Positions 22,447-30,420 of a stretch of 44,899 bases of DNA are shown piece after piece (the stretch's first letter is position 1; every line of letters starts with the position of its first letter). Under the pieces are notes generated by a model, which was not told the DNA's origin, searched no databases, and was given only the letters and a program-made list of their open reading frames with translations. The position numbers and the translations under genes are program-made. Source of the DNA: Denitromonas sp. (GTDB taxonomy: Bacteria; Pseudomonadota; Gammaproteobacteria; Burkholderiales; Rhodocyclaceae); contig NZ_JAUCBR010000008.1 in assembly GCF_034676725.1 (NCBI RefSeq), forward strand, positions 1 to 44,899, in the 5' to 3' direction.

Positions 22447-22484
22447 CGCTTTACGCATGAGTACGGGTACTCGTACGTAAAGCG
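22447..22484. promoter_or_regulatory. Palindromic element (terminator or operator)
   Basis: GCTTTACG (22448-22455) pairs with CGTAAAGC (22476-22483), and inside it GAGTAC (22459-22464) pairs with GTACTC (22467-22472). It lies after the convergent ends of the 21852 gene and the minus-strand SprT-like gene, so it could be a two-way terminator. The inner GTACGGGTAC also occurs at 7986-7995. Confidence 0.55.
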
Positions 22485-22540
22485 GGGTGCGCCGAAGCAA
22501 CCCCCTACCGCTGTGCCGGCGGCGCCGGCGCAGCGACCTG

Positions 22541-23284
22541 TCATTCGACAGCCTCGAGCTCGGCCGCTGCGCACTTGTCGCCGCCGCACAGCAGCCGCAG
22601 CCCGGGCTTCGCCCACGCCTGCGCGCCGCACCCCGGGCAACGATACTTCACGCGGTTTGACCGATTGACTGGCGCCGGTGGGGGAGGGGGGACGAGGCCG
22701 CCCCATGCCGGCACCGGCGCCGCTACGCTGGGTGCATTCGATCCGGCCGCGTCCTCCTGCCCGCCCCTGGCGATTGGGGCGGCTGTTGGGCAATACGGTG
22801 GGAAGCGGTCGCACCAGGACAGCGTGAACGGCAGCGTCAGCAGTTGCGCGCAGGCGCGCGCGAACGGCCCTCCGTCGATGATGTAGTGCGTCATCTGCTC
22901 GCCCACTTTCCGGCCGCCAGGTTGGCCGGTGTTCGATGGCATCAACCCGATCGACTCCATCCGCTGCGCCCACTCCTTGTTGTGGTATCCCCGCCGGCCT
23001 GGCTTGCCGCGGTGATACTGCCATTGGTGCACCATTTCATGTGCCAGCGTGGAGAGGGTCGCCGGGATCGGTCGCACGCCGAAGTAGGCCGGGTTCATCG
23101 CGATCTCGTCGGTGTACTCGCCGCTCTGGTGCACGAAACGCTGACACGAGAAGTAGCCGTAGGTGCGCCGTTCGCGCTGCAGGGTGATGAGGCAGGCCGG
23201 CAGGGCGTTGTCGAACAGCGCTCGGTTGAAGTGGCTGAACGCTTCCTGCAGCTCGGCATAGACTTCGCGGGTGGGTTCGCTCAT
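22541..23284 (-). CDS. SprT-like zinc metalloprotein
   Basis: A 247-residue protein. An SprT-like domain carries the zinc-protease motif HEMVHQWQYH (about residues 90-99) preceded by EIAMNPAYF. The C-terminus has a CxxC zinc ribbon (YRCPGCGAQAWAKPG...LLCGGDKC). A Pro-rich linker joins them (GLVPPPPPAPV). In SPRTN/SprT relatives this fold cleaves DNA-bound proteins, so clearing proteins from incoming or relaxase-linked DNA is possible but speculative. ATG 23284 has AAGGAAGAAG upstream. Confidence 0.88.
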   Translation of the reverse strand: MSEPTREVYAELQEAFSHFNRALFDNALPACLITLQRERRTYGYFSCQRFVHQSGEYTDEIAMNPAYFGVRPIPATLSTLAHEMVHQWQYHRGKPGRRGYHNKEWAQRMESIGLMPSNTGQPGGRKVGEQMTHYIIDGGPFARACAQLLTLPFTLSWCDRFPPYCPTAAPIARGGQEDAAGSNAPSVAAPVPAWGGLVPPPPPAPVNRSNRVKYRCPGCGAQAWAKPGLRLLCGGDKCAAAELEAVE

Positions 23285-23358
23285 CGCTTCTTCCTTCTGT
23301 GGATTGCGCAATCCACATACACAGCAGAAAAAACGGCGCCACGCGGGCGCCGGTGTGG

Positions 23359-23739
23359 TCAGAGTAGGGCGCTCGAGAGTGCCCAGCCGGCCAGGGCGCC
23401 ACCGATGACGCCGCCGGCCAACCCCACGGCTAGGGCGAGGGTTGCGAAGCGCCGGGCTGATCGGTGCACCACGGCCGCCGCCGCGCTTGCCTCTTGCGTC
23501 ACCGTCTCGACGCGCGCGAGCAATCGGTCGCCCGCGTGATCGAGTTCGGCCTTGAGCTTGGCCGCGGCTGCGGCCGTCACCTGGTGAATCTGTTCGGCCG
23601 ATCGCTCCCCGGCTCGGCCGGCGTGTTCAGAGGCCTCGGCCAGCCGTTCGGAAACCGCTTCGATGCGACCGACCAGCTCGGAAACTTCGCCGAGCACTTC
23701 CTGATAGATGATGTCGAGCTTCGTGCGCGGATCGGCCAT
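23359..23739 (-). CDS. stbC: StbC-like protein
   Basis: A 126-residue protein. A predicted coiled coil (VSELVGRIEAVSERLAEASEHAGRAGERSAEQ in pattern, about 15-75) is followed by a C-terminal membrane segment (LALAVGLAGGVIGGALAGWAL). It is the last gene of the stbABC operon, 22 bases after stbB. In R388 stbC has no assigned role. Identification rests on position and layout. Confidence 0.75.
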   Translation of the reverse strand: MADPRTKLDIIYQEVLGEVSELVGRIEAVSERLAEASEHAGRAGERSAEQIHQVTAAAAAKLKAELDHAGDRLLARVETVTQEASAAAAVVHRSARRFATLALAVGLAGGVIGGALAGWALSSALL

Positions 23740-23761
23740 CGTTGTTTCCCCGAGGTGTGGC

Positions 23762-24472
23762 TTAGGCGAAGAGTGCCGCGAACACGGCATCGAGCTGCCG
23801 GTTCACCCCGCGCGCGAGGCCCTTGACGGCGTGCATGTCGGCATAGTGCGCCGCCTTCTTCTTGTCCGCGTCCTTGTCGAGCCCCTTGAGCAACGCCTTG
23901 TAGTCCGTCTCATCCTGTACGACGGCAGAGATCGTGGTTTTCTTCGCCGACAGCAGGTTGAACACCTCGTTCTCGTAGATCGCTGCGGCCGGGTTGGCGG
24001 TGCACGCCTTGGTGGTCTTGGCATAGCCGAGGATCGGCGCGAACTCGTCGGCCACGTCGGTATCGACGCGGTTGAAGACGACACGGATCTTGCTCGGCTC
24101 GACCCCGACCCCGGCGAGCGCTTGAATCGTCTTGAGGGTTTCTTTCTGTTCCTTGCCCCCGCTCGTTACCGGAACCACGAAGTAGTCGAACTCCATGTGC
24201 GATTCCTCGAATTTGATCATCCGGTCGATGAAATCTTCCACGTTGGACGCGCCCACGTCGATGATCGCATTCTCGGCCATCAGCAGTTCCTTGTAGAGCT
24301 TCCCGAACTTGTCGCCCTTCATCTTTTCGATGTCGAGCCCGAGATCGCCGGCCGTTTCGTTGATTGTCTCCACGGCGTAAATGCGTGCGTCGTCCATTCG
24401 GGGTGCGAGCAGGTGCGCCGCGATGGTCGTTTTGCCCACAGTCCCGCAGTAATTGATCACAGCTACTTTCAT
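23762..24472 (-). CDS. stbB: StbB, ParA/MinD-type ATPase-like protein
   Basis: A 236-residue P-loop protein. The N-terminus MKVAVINYCGTVGKTT has a deviant Walker A motif (about residues 10-16), and YFVVPVTSGGKEQKE and VVFNRVDT are typical of the ParA/MinD fold. In R388 StbB opposes StbA: it is needed for efficient conjugation, and StbA for stability. It is followed closely by stbC and lies 4 bases downstream of stbA. Confidence 0.9.
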   Translation of the reverse strand: MKVAVINYCGTVGKTTIAAHLLAPRMDDARIYAVETINETAGDLGLDIEKMKGDKFGKLYKELLMAENAIIDVGASNVEDFIDRMIKFEESHMEFDYFVVPVTSGGKEQKETLKTIQALAGVGVEPSKIRVVFNRVDTDVADEFAPILGYAKTTKACTANPAAAIYENEVFNLLSAKKTTISAVVQDETDYKALLKGLDKDADKKKAAHYADMHAVKGLARGVNRQLDAVFAALFA

Positions 24473-24476
24473 TGTT

Positions 24477-24881
24477 TCACTCCTTGTTCTTGGCAGCTTC
24501 TGCCAACTGGTCTAGATCGAAATCCACGTCCCGCGCTTTTGCCAGCTCACCCTTGTTGCTGATCGGGCGGACTGTCGGAATCTCCGGCTTGCCGACCGGG
24601 TTTGTCGCGGTCGTGGGTTTGGTAATGGCCCCCTGTTTCTCTACGGGTGCCGGTACTGCTTCGTTGCCCTTGGTTTTCCTCCGGTAGCGATACAGATACT
24701 TCCGGAATGTTTCGAGCTTCACGTCCAGGCCGTGCTGGTTCAGCGTCTCTACGATCTCTTCATGCCCGACGCCTTCCCGAACTCGGCGGTCGATGTCCGG
24801 CATCAACTGTCGCAACTTCGCCGCCAGTGTCTTGCCCGGCAAACTCAAGATCGCCGTCTTGAGGTCTTCCGGCTGGGTCAC
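24477..24881 (-). CDS. stbA: StbA, DNA-binding plasmid stability protein and candidate regulator
   Basis: A 134-residue protein with a GTG start and GGAG 7 bases upstream. The N-terminal half (KTLAAKLRQLMPDIDRRVREG, EEIVETLNQHGLDVKLETFRKYLYRYRRK) has the helix-turn-helix of R388 StbA; the C-terminal half is a flexible basic tail. In R388 StbA binds tandem 9-bp repeats at 11-bp period beside its own promoter and also represses leading-region promoters. Here two GTCCT arrays with an 11-bp period lie directly upstream. Autoregulation and control of promoters A-D are inferred. Confidence 0.9.
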   Translation of the reverse strand: MTQPEDLKTAILSLPGKTLAAKLRQLMPDIDRRVREGVGHEEIVETLNQHGLDVKLETFRKYLYRYRRKTKGNEAVPAPVEKQGAITKPTTATNPVGKPEIPTVRPISNKGELAKARDVDFDLDQLAEAAKNKE

Positions 24882-24905
24882 GTTTTACTCCTTTTTCACT
24901 GGGTT

Positions 24906-25011
24906 GTCCTACATGGGTCCGAAGTTTGCCCGTTTTCTGTCCTAGCTGTCAATGGTTGCGTCCTGTTTTTGTCCTATGCGTGTCCTGTTGGTGTCCTGCC
25001 TGTGTCCGTCG
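24906..25011 (+). promoter_or_regulatory. Two arrays of 11-bp-period GTCCT repeats (StbA-type sites)
   Basis: Array 1: GTCCT/GTCCG at 24906, 24917 and 24939, with a degenerate GCCCG at 24928. Array 2: five in a row at 24960, 24971, 24982, 24993 and 25004, the last reading GTCCG. All steps within an array are exactly 11 bp. A minus-strand TTGACA (24947-24952) lies between the arrays and is the likely -35 of stbA. The layout (two sets between stbA and nic) is that of the R388 stb repeats, with a different box sequence. Confidence 0.9.
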
Positions 25012-25019
25012 CCGTGGTT

Positions 25020-25219
25020 CGATGACCTTTCGGTCATCGTGAAGGGCTGGACACTCTTGTCCGTGGTCCTTAAAGGGTAGGGTGCCAACCTGGATTTCTG
25101 GTCCTTAATCCTTAAAGCTAGGGCATACACCATACGCACCTTGCCGGTGCGCGCAATCCGTTGTAAAACAACGGCTTGCGAACTGCGCAGAATATCAAAC
25201 GTAGTTGCGGCCAACTACG
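25020..25219 (-). other. Origin of transfer oriT with predicted nic site 25126/25127
   Basis: On the minus strand the sequence TGCGTATGGTGT/ATGCCC resembles the R388 nic region (TGCGTATTGTCT/ATAGCCC as remembered). Just 5' of it is the relaxase hairpin CGCACC-ggcaa-GGTGCG (plus strand 25135-25151). Cleavage would be between 25127 and 25126, with the 5' end running toward lower coordinates, so stbA enters first. Other inverted repeats: 25020-25039, 25158-25174 (CCGTTGT/ACAACGG) and 25200-25219 (CGTAGTTG/CAACTACG, near the trwA promoter). GGTCCTTAA is repeated at 25076 and 25101. Confidence 0.88.
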
Positions 25220-25221
25220 AG

Positions 25222-25251
25222 TTAGCCGCAAAGCCCCGTATTTGCTATTAT
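25222..25251 (+). promoter_or_regulatory. Candidate trwA promoter
   Basis: TTAGCC (25222-25227), 18 bp, TATTAT (25246-25251), directly after the palindrome 25200-25219 that could be the TrwA operator. It drives trwABC. Confidence 0.5.
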
Positions 25252-25283
25252 TGTTGCACTACGACACCACTACAGGGGATGAA

Positions 25284-25664
25284 ATGGCACTAGGGATGCC
25301 CGTGCAGCTCCGCTTGGAGCCCGAAAAACAGCTTGTCTACGAGGCTGAGGCCGCCGCGCGCGGGCTCACCCTGGTGGGCTACCTGCGGCAGCGTTTGGAA
25401 GAGCGCGACACGATGCACAGCGAGCTGGTCGCGGTGCAAAGCCAGTTGCTCGGACTTCGCCAGTTGGTCGAGCGGCTGGGCGGCCGCCAAGACGCGGCGG
25501 CGGCGCGTGCGTCCGCTTCGGGGCACGATCCGATGCTAACTGAGCTTGTACTACTGCTCAGGAATCTGAGTAAGCCGGCGAATCTGCAGGTTGTTCACGG
25601 CGAAATGAAGCGGCTTGGTATTCCGATTTGGAACGGTGAAAAAGGGGGAAATGATGACGCCTGA
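25284..25664 (+). CDS. trwA: TrwA, oriT-binding accessory protein and repressor
   Basis: A 126-residue protein starting MALGMPVQLRLEPEKQLVYEAE, close to the start of R388 TrwA, a ribbon-helix-helix tetramer that binds oriT, stimulates the TrwC and TrwB activities and represses trwABC. The first about 50 residues would be the RHH domain and the rest the tetramerisation helix. ATG 25284 has AGGGGATGAA upstream; the frame is open further 5' but that part is oriT. Its 3' end overlaps trwB by 11 bases. Confidence 0.92.
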   Translation: MALGMPVQLRLEPEKQLVYEAEAAARGLTLVGYLRQRLEERDTMHSELVAVQSQLLGLRQLVERLGGRQDAAAARASASGHDPMLTELVLLLRNLSKPANLQVVHGEMKRLGIPIWNGEKGGNDDA

Positions 25665-27183
25665 AGATAGACGTAAGTTGGGGCTTTTGCTCTTCCTGTT
25701 GATGCCCGCAGTTTTCTGGTTCGAGGCGGTTCGTCGCACCGAAGTATTGCCGCCTCAGAAAGGGCCGGCGCTGTGGGAACTCATGAAGCAAACCCCCGAA
25801 AAGCCCATCCTAATACTGGCGCTTGTCGGTGGTATTGCAGTCGCGATTCTGCTGATCTGGCTCATGAACGAGCTTGGAAAATCCGACTTCGGCGGCGCGC
25901 CCTTCAAGCGGTTTCTGCGTGGCACGAAGCTGGTAAGCAAAGAGAAATTGAAGCGGCTCACGCGGGAAAAGAAGGTCGAGCAGGTGACGGTCGGGGGCAT
26001 CCCGATTCCCACGAAGGTCGAGAACTTGCACATTGCGATTCAGGGCTCTACCGGCGGTGGTAAATCGGTTGCAATTCGTGAGCTGCTTTTCTCGGCGCTG
26101 ATGCGTGGCGACCGCGTGATCGTGGTGGACCCCAACGGGGATCTGTACTCGAAGTTCGGCCGGGCTGGCGACGTGGTGCTCAACCCCTACGATGCGCGCA
26201 CCCAGGGCTGGAGCTTCTTCAACGAGATCCGCAACGACTACGATTTCAAGCGGTACGCGCTTTCCGTGGTGCAACGGGGCAAGACGCACGACGAAGAGGA
26301 ATGGCGTGGGTACGGGCGCCTGCTGCTCGCCGAAACGGCCCGCAAGCTCACCCTCATGGGCAAACCCTCGGTGCAGGACTTGTTCCGCTGGACCACCATC
26401 GAGGCCCCGAAGGATCTCAAGCTGTTCCTTGAGGGCACGCTTGCGGAGTCGTTGTTCGTGGGCGCGGAGAAGGCCTTGGCCTCGGCGCGGTTCGTGTTGT
26501 CCACGACCCTGCCCGAGCACGTCACGATGCCGCCGGGCGATTTTTCGCTGCGTCGCTGGCTGGAAGATCCGAAAGGGGGCAACCTTTACATCACCTGGCG
26601 AGAGGATATGGTCGAGGCCTTGCGGCCGCTCGTGTCCGCGTGGGTGGATGTGCTGTGCACCTCGATCCTTTCGCTTCCCGAGGACCGCAACCGCCGTCTT
26701 TGGGCGTTCTTGGACGAGTTGCCGAGCCTAGAAAAACTGCCCAGCTTGATTGATGCGGCGACGAAGGGGCGCAAGATGGGCTTGCGCCTGGTGGCAGCGT
26801 TCCAGTCGACGGCGCAGCTTGACGACATCTATGGAAAGGATGAAGCCCAGATCCTCCGTAGCTGCTTCCGCTCGCTCGTAGTGCTGGGCGGCGCCAAGAC
26901 CGACCCGAAGACCTGCGAGGACATGAGCCAAGCGCTCGGGGAGCACGAAGTCGAGCGCGACAAGTACAGCCGCAATAGCAGCTCGAAGGGCTCTAGCACC
27001 AATCGCTCGCCCGAGCGCAACCGGGAGCGCGTGGTGATGCCGTCTGAGATCGCGTCGCTTCCCGAGCTGACCGGCTACGTCGCGCTTGCTGGGAATCTCC
27101 CGATTTCGCGCATCAAGCTTGAGTGGGTGGACTTCGCCAACCGCTTGCCGGCGTTCGAGGAACGGAGATTCGGCCATGCTTAG
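25654..27183 (+). CDS. trwB: TrwB, VirD4-type coupling ATPase
   Basis: A 509-residue coupling protein (R388 TrwB is 507). Two N-terminal membrane helices (about 9-24 and 51-73) anchor a hexameric ATPase: Walker A GSTGGGKS (131-138) and Walker B LWAFLDELPSLEKLPSL. It links the TrwC-DNA complex to the secretion channel and pumps DNA. Two in-frame ATGs (25651, 25654) follow AAAGGGGG; the second has better spacing. It overlaps trwC by 8 bases. Confidence 0.96.
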   Translation: MTPEDRRKLGLLLFLLMPAVFWFEAVRRTEVLPPQKGPALWELMKQTPEKPILILALVGGIAVAILLIWLMNELGKSDFGGAPFKRFLRGTKLVSKEKLKRLTREKKVEQVTVGGIPIPTKVENLHIAIQGSTGGGKSVAIRELLFSALMRGDRVIVVDPNGDLYSKFGRAGDVVLNPYDARTQGWSFFNEIRNDYDFKRYALSVVQRGKTHDEEEWRGYGRLLLAETARKLTLMGKPSVQDLFRWTTIEAPKDLKLFLEGTLAESLFVGAEKALASARFVLSTTLPEHVTMPPGDFSLRRWLEDPKGGNLYITWREDMVEALRPLVSAWVDVLCTSILSLPEDRNRRLWAFLDELPSLEKLPSLIDAATKGRKMGLRLVAAFQSTAQLDDIYGKDEAQILRSCFRSLVVLGGAKTDPKTCEDMSQALGEHEVERDKYSRNSSSKGSSTNRSPERNRERVVMPSEIASLPELTGYVALAGNLPISRIKLEWVDFANRLPAFEERRFGHA

Positions 27184-30106
27184 CCACAAGGTGCTGACGC
27201 GCCAGGATGTCGGTGATGCAGCCGGGTACTACGAGGACGGGGCCGACGACTACTATGCGCAGGAAGGCGAGGCCTCGGCGTGGCAGGGGAAGGGCGCAGA
27301 GTCGCTAGGGCTGAATGGAGCGGTCGATTCCAAGCGCTTCCGCGAACTGCTTTCCGGTGAGGTGCAGCCGGGTGTGGCGATTACGCGCGACGGCACCCGA
27401 AAGGATAGCAAGAGCCGCTTGGGCATTGATCTGACCTTCTCGGCGCCTAAATCGGTGTCTTTACAGGCCTTGGTTGGTGGTGATGCCGAGATCGTCAAGG
27501 CTCACGACCGCGCCGTGGCGCGGGCGCTTGAGATCGCGGAAGAGCGCGCGCAAGCGCGAAAGAAGGTTGATGGCCGTAGCCAGGTCGAAACGACCGGCAA
27601 TCTGGTGGTCGCCAAGTTCCGCCATGAGACGAGCCGAGAACAGGACCCGCAGCTTCATACGCATGCCGTCGTGATGAACTTGACTCAGCGCTCTGATGGC
27701 CAGTGGCGCGCGCTCAAGAACGACGAGATCGTCAAGATGAACAAGTACCTCGGGGCGGTGTACCGCGCCGAGCTGGCGACCGAGTTGCAGCGGATGGGGT
27801 ACAACATTCGGCACGATCGCGACGGAATGTTCGAACTGGCCCACATCGACCGCAAGCAGCTCGAAGGTTTCAGTCAGCGTGGCGCGCAAATCGAGGCGCG
27901 GCTGTCGGCGGCGGGGCTGGATCGGGAGACGGCCACGCCCCGCCAGAAGCAGCAGGCCACGATGCAAAGCCGGGCGCGCAAGGTCTCGGTCGAGCGCGAG
28001 GCGCTGCATACCGAATGGCGCGGCCGGGCGAAGGAGCTGGGCATCGACTTCGACCGCCGCAGCTGGGGCGGGCAGGGGGCGAAGGGGGAGCGGGGGCATG
28101 GTGTTGCCCGGGAGGTTGCCCCGGAGTCCTTCCCCGCTGCCTTGGCGGCTCGCAATGCGGTGCGCTATGCGGTTGATCACCTCACTGAACGCCAATCGGT
28201 GATGTCCGAGCGGGTGCTGCTCGACACGGCGATGAAGCAGGCGGTCGGGGCGGCGAGGCTCAACGACATTCAGGCCGAGATCCGGCACCAAGTCGAGAAG
28301 GGGTATCTCATCCAGGAGGCGCCGAAGTACCGCCCGGCCGACCAGGTTGGCCAAGGGGAGGGGCAGACTCGGGCCGCATGGGTGGCCGAGCTCGTCGCGA
28401 AGGGGCAGGACAAGCGCGCCGCGATCGAGCGGGTCGACGGCGCGATCGAGCGCGGCGGGCTCGTGCCCGTCGAGCCGCGCTACACCACGCAGACCGCGCG
28501 CGAGCGCGAAAAGCTCATTCTGCAGATTGAGCGAGACGGGCGCGATAAGCTGCCTGCGATCATGCCGCGCGAGGCGGTCACGGAGCGCCTCGCTGGCGTC
28601 TCGCTCAATGCGGGCCAGCGTTCGGCGGCCGAGCTGATTCTGACGACGCAGAATCGTGTGGTCGCGGTGCAAGGCTTCGCTGGCACTGGCAAGAGTCACA
28701 TGCTGAATGCAACCAAGGCCGAGATCGAGGGGGCGGGCTACCAGGTGCGCGCGCTCGCGCCCTACGGTAGCCAAGTGAAGGCGCTGCGCGAGTTGGGGGT
28801 CGAGTCCAATACGCTCGCCTCCTTCCTCAAGGCGAAGGATAAGGGCATCGACGCAAAGACGGTCCTCGTGATCGACGAAGCTGGGGTAGTGCCTGCCCGT
28901 CTCATGCAGCAGGCTCTGCAGGTAGCCGAGAAGGCCGGGGCGCGCGTGGTGCTGGTGGGTGATACGGCGCAGACGAAGGCTATCGAGGCCGGGCGGCCGT
29001 TCGATCAGCTCCAAGCCGCGGGAATGGCTACGGCGCGCATGGATGAGATCCAGCGCCAGAAAGATCCGGTGTTGAAGGAGGCGGTCGAGTTGGCCGCCAA
29101 GGGGGCGACGACGGCCTCGCTCGATCGCATCAAGAGCATCAGCCAGTTCGAGAACGACCAGGAGCGGCGGGCCGCTGTCGCCAAAGATTTCATTCAGCTT
29201 CCGGCGGGCGAGCGCGATCGCACGCTGATCGTATCGGGCACCAATGAAGCCCGGCGAGAGATCAACCGCATGGTGCGCGAAGGCCTCGGGACGGCGGGGA
29301 AGGGGGTCGAGTTCGATACGTTGATCCGGCGCGACACGACCCAGGCCGAGCGGCGTTTTTCCAAGAATTACCGGGTGGGCGACATCATCCAGCCCGAGAA
29401 GGACTTTCCGCGCAGCGGGCTCAAGCGCGGCGAGCTCTATAAGGTCGAGGACACCGGGCCGGGCAACCGCCTGACGGTGCGCGCGGAGAGTGGCGAGCGC
29501 ATCACCTTCAGCCCGATGACCCACCGGCAGCTCTCGGTCTATCAGCCTGAGCGGGCCGAGCTCGCCCGCGGCGACGTGGTGCGGATCACCCGTAACGACG
29601 CGCAGCTCGACGTGGCCAACGGCGACCGCTTCAAGGTGGCCGATGTGGCCGCCGGCAAGCTCACATTGAGCGACGGCAAGCGCACGGTCGAACTCAAGAC
29701 CGACAAGCCACTGCACCTTGACCATGCCTATGCGACCACGGTACACAGCGCCCAGGGCCTAACTTCAGATCGCGTGCTGATCGACGCGCACAGCAAGAGC
29801 TTGACCACGGCGAAGGATGTCTATTACGTGGCGATCTCGCGTGCTCGGCACGAGGCGCGGATCTACACCGATAACGTGAAGGCGCTGCCGGCGGCGATTG
29901 CACGCGAGAACGTGAAGCTCGCGGCACTCGACATCGAGAAGGGTGCGGCTCAACGGCGCGACCGGCCTGACGCCGGCAAGCTCGAGGCGGGGAAGGGTGC
30001 GACTGAGAAGGGTGTGCACCATGAGCCGGAATCGCACTCTAAGGTCGCGGCGCGCGTGCGCGAGGATCGCGCCCGCGATTCGGCCGCTAGTGGCCGCGAG
30101 CGTTGA
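27176..30106 (+). CDS. trwC: TrwC, MOBF relaxase-helicase
   Basis: A 976-residue protein (R388 TrwC is 966). The N-terminal relaxase domain has catalytic tyrosines Tyr18 and Tyr26 (AAGYYEDGADDYY) and the metal-binding histidines His150, His161 and His163 (FRHE...LHTHAVV), at the same residue numbers as R388. The C-terminal SF1B helicase has Walker A GFAGTGKS (about 500-507) and VLVIDEAG. MLSHKVLTRQD fixes the start, inside the end of trwB. The C-terminus is a charged tail ending SGRER. Confidence 0.97.
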   Translation: MLSHKVLTRQDVGDAAGYYEDGADDYYAQEGEASAWQGKGAESLGLNGAVDSKRFRELLSGEVQPGVAITRDGTRKDSKSRLGIDLTFSAPKSVSLQALVGGDAEIVKAHDRAVARALEIAEERAQARKKVDGRSQVETTGNLVVAKFRHETSREQDPQLHTHAVVMNLTQRSDGQWRALKNDEIVKMNKYLGAVYRAELATELQRMGYNIRHDRDGMFELAHIDRKQLEGFSQRGAQIEARLSAAGLDRETATPRQKQQATMQSRARKVSVEREALHTEWRGRAKELGIDFDRRSWGGQGAKGERGHGVAREVAPESFPAALAARNAVRYAVDHLTERQSVMSERVLLDTAMKQAVGAARLNDIQAEIRHQVEKGYLIQEAPKYRPADQVGQGEGQTRAAWVAELVAKGQDKRAAIERVDGAIERGGLVPVEPRYTTQTAREREKLILQIERDGRDKLPAIMPREAVTERLAGVSLNAGQRSAAELILTTQNRVVAVQGFAGTGKSHMLNATKAEIEGAGYQVRALAPYGSQVKALRELGVESNTLASFLKAKDKGIDAKTVLVIDEAGVVPARLMQQALQVAEKAGARVVLVGDTAQTKAIEAGRPFDQLQAAGMATARMDEIQRQKDPVLKEAVELAAKGATTASLDRIKSISQFENDQERRAAVAKDFIQLPAGERDRTLIVSGTNEARREINRMVREGLGTAGKGVEFDTLIRRDTTQAERRFSKNYRVGDIIQPEKDFPRSGLKRGELYKVEDTGPGNRLTVRAESGERITFSPMTHRQLSVYQPERAELARGDVVRITRNDAQLDVANGDRFKVADVAAGKLTLSDGKRTVELKTDKPLHLDHAYATTVHSAQGLTSDRVLIDAHSKSLTTAKDVYYVAISRARHEARIYTDNVKALPAAIARENVKLAALDIEKGAAQRRDRPDAGKLEAGKGATEKGVHHEPESHSKVAARVREDRARDSAASGRER

Positions 30107-30174
30107 TTCTAGCTGTCGGCCGTAAGTCGTGACGCTACCTTGTAAGGGACTTTCCTGCACCAAGGAGTACCACG

Positions 30175-30366
30175 ATGCCTATTCAATGGATGTTTGATGG
30201 CGAGCGGTTGGTCGCCTGCGATGAGCTTGGCCAGGCGTTGCGCACCTGGTCTGCGGAAGCCCCGCTCGGGTTCGCACTGGCAACAGTGCTCAACAGTGCG
30301 CCGGAGTCAATCAGTCGCGTGCTGTTGTGGCCGTTGTGGCCGGCGCCTGCGGATCTCGATCAGTAG
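30175..30366 (+). CDS. Small hypothetical protein
   Basis: A 63-residue protein (MPIQWMFDGERLVACDELGQ..., ending PLWPAPADLDQ). AAGGAGTACCACG precedes the ATG. It lies 68 bases after trwC in the same direction and before a terminator. Not recognised; small but with a good start signal. Confidence 0.65.
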   Translation: MPIQWMFDGERLVACDELGQALRTWSAEAPLGFALATVLNSAPESISRVLLWPLWPAPADLDQ

Positions 30367-30370
30367 GGCG

Positions 30371-30393
30371 TAAAAAAGCCCGCGCTGCGGGCT
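30371..30393 (-). terminator. Intrinsic terminator of the minus-strand transfer operon
   Basis: AGCCCGC (30377-30383) pairs with GCGGGCT (30387-30393). Read on the minus strand, the stem is followed by TTTTTTA. It lies 28 bases after the last minus-strand gene (30421). It may also slow plus-strand transcription from trwABC, but there is no T-run on that side. Confidence 0.85.
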
Positions 30394-30420
30394 CTTGATG
30401 CTGCTGTGCTTCGTGCTACG

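Larger units (their letters stand above)
22059..22540. other. Non-coding region between converging transcription units
   Basis: No supported gene lies here. It contains the inverted second copy of the conserved stem-loop (22357-22416) and an extended palindrome (22448-22483). Confidence 0.6.

Noticed and set aside
7985..22472. GTACGGGTAC at 7986 and 22462 as an operator pair
   Set aside because: Only two copies in different settings (before a gene, and between convergent genes); interesting but not enough for a regulatory call.
27461..29746. A 761-codon minus-strand open frame opposite trwC
   Set aside because: It mirrors the relaxase gene in a GC-rich genome; the plus strand encodes TrwC with its catalytic residues, and the minus frame has no family signature.
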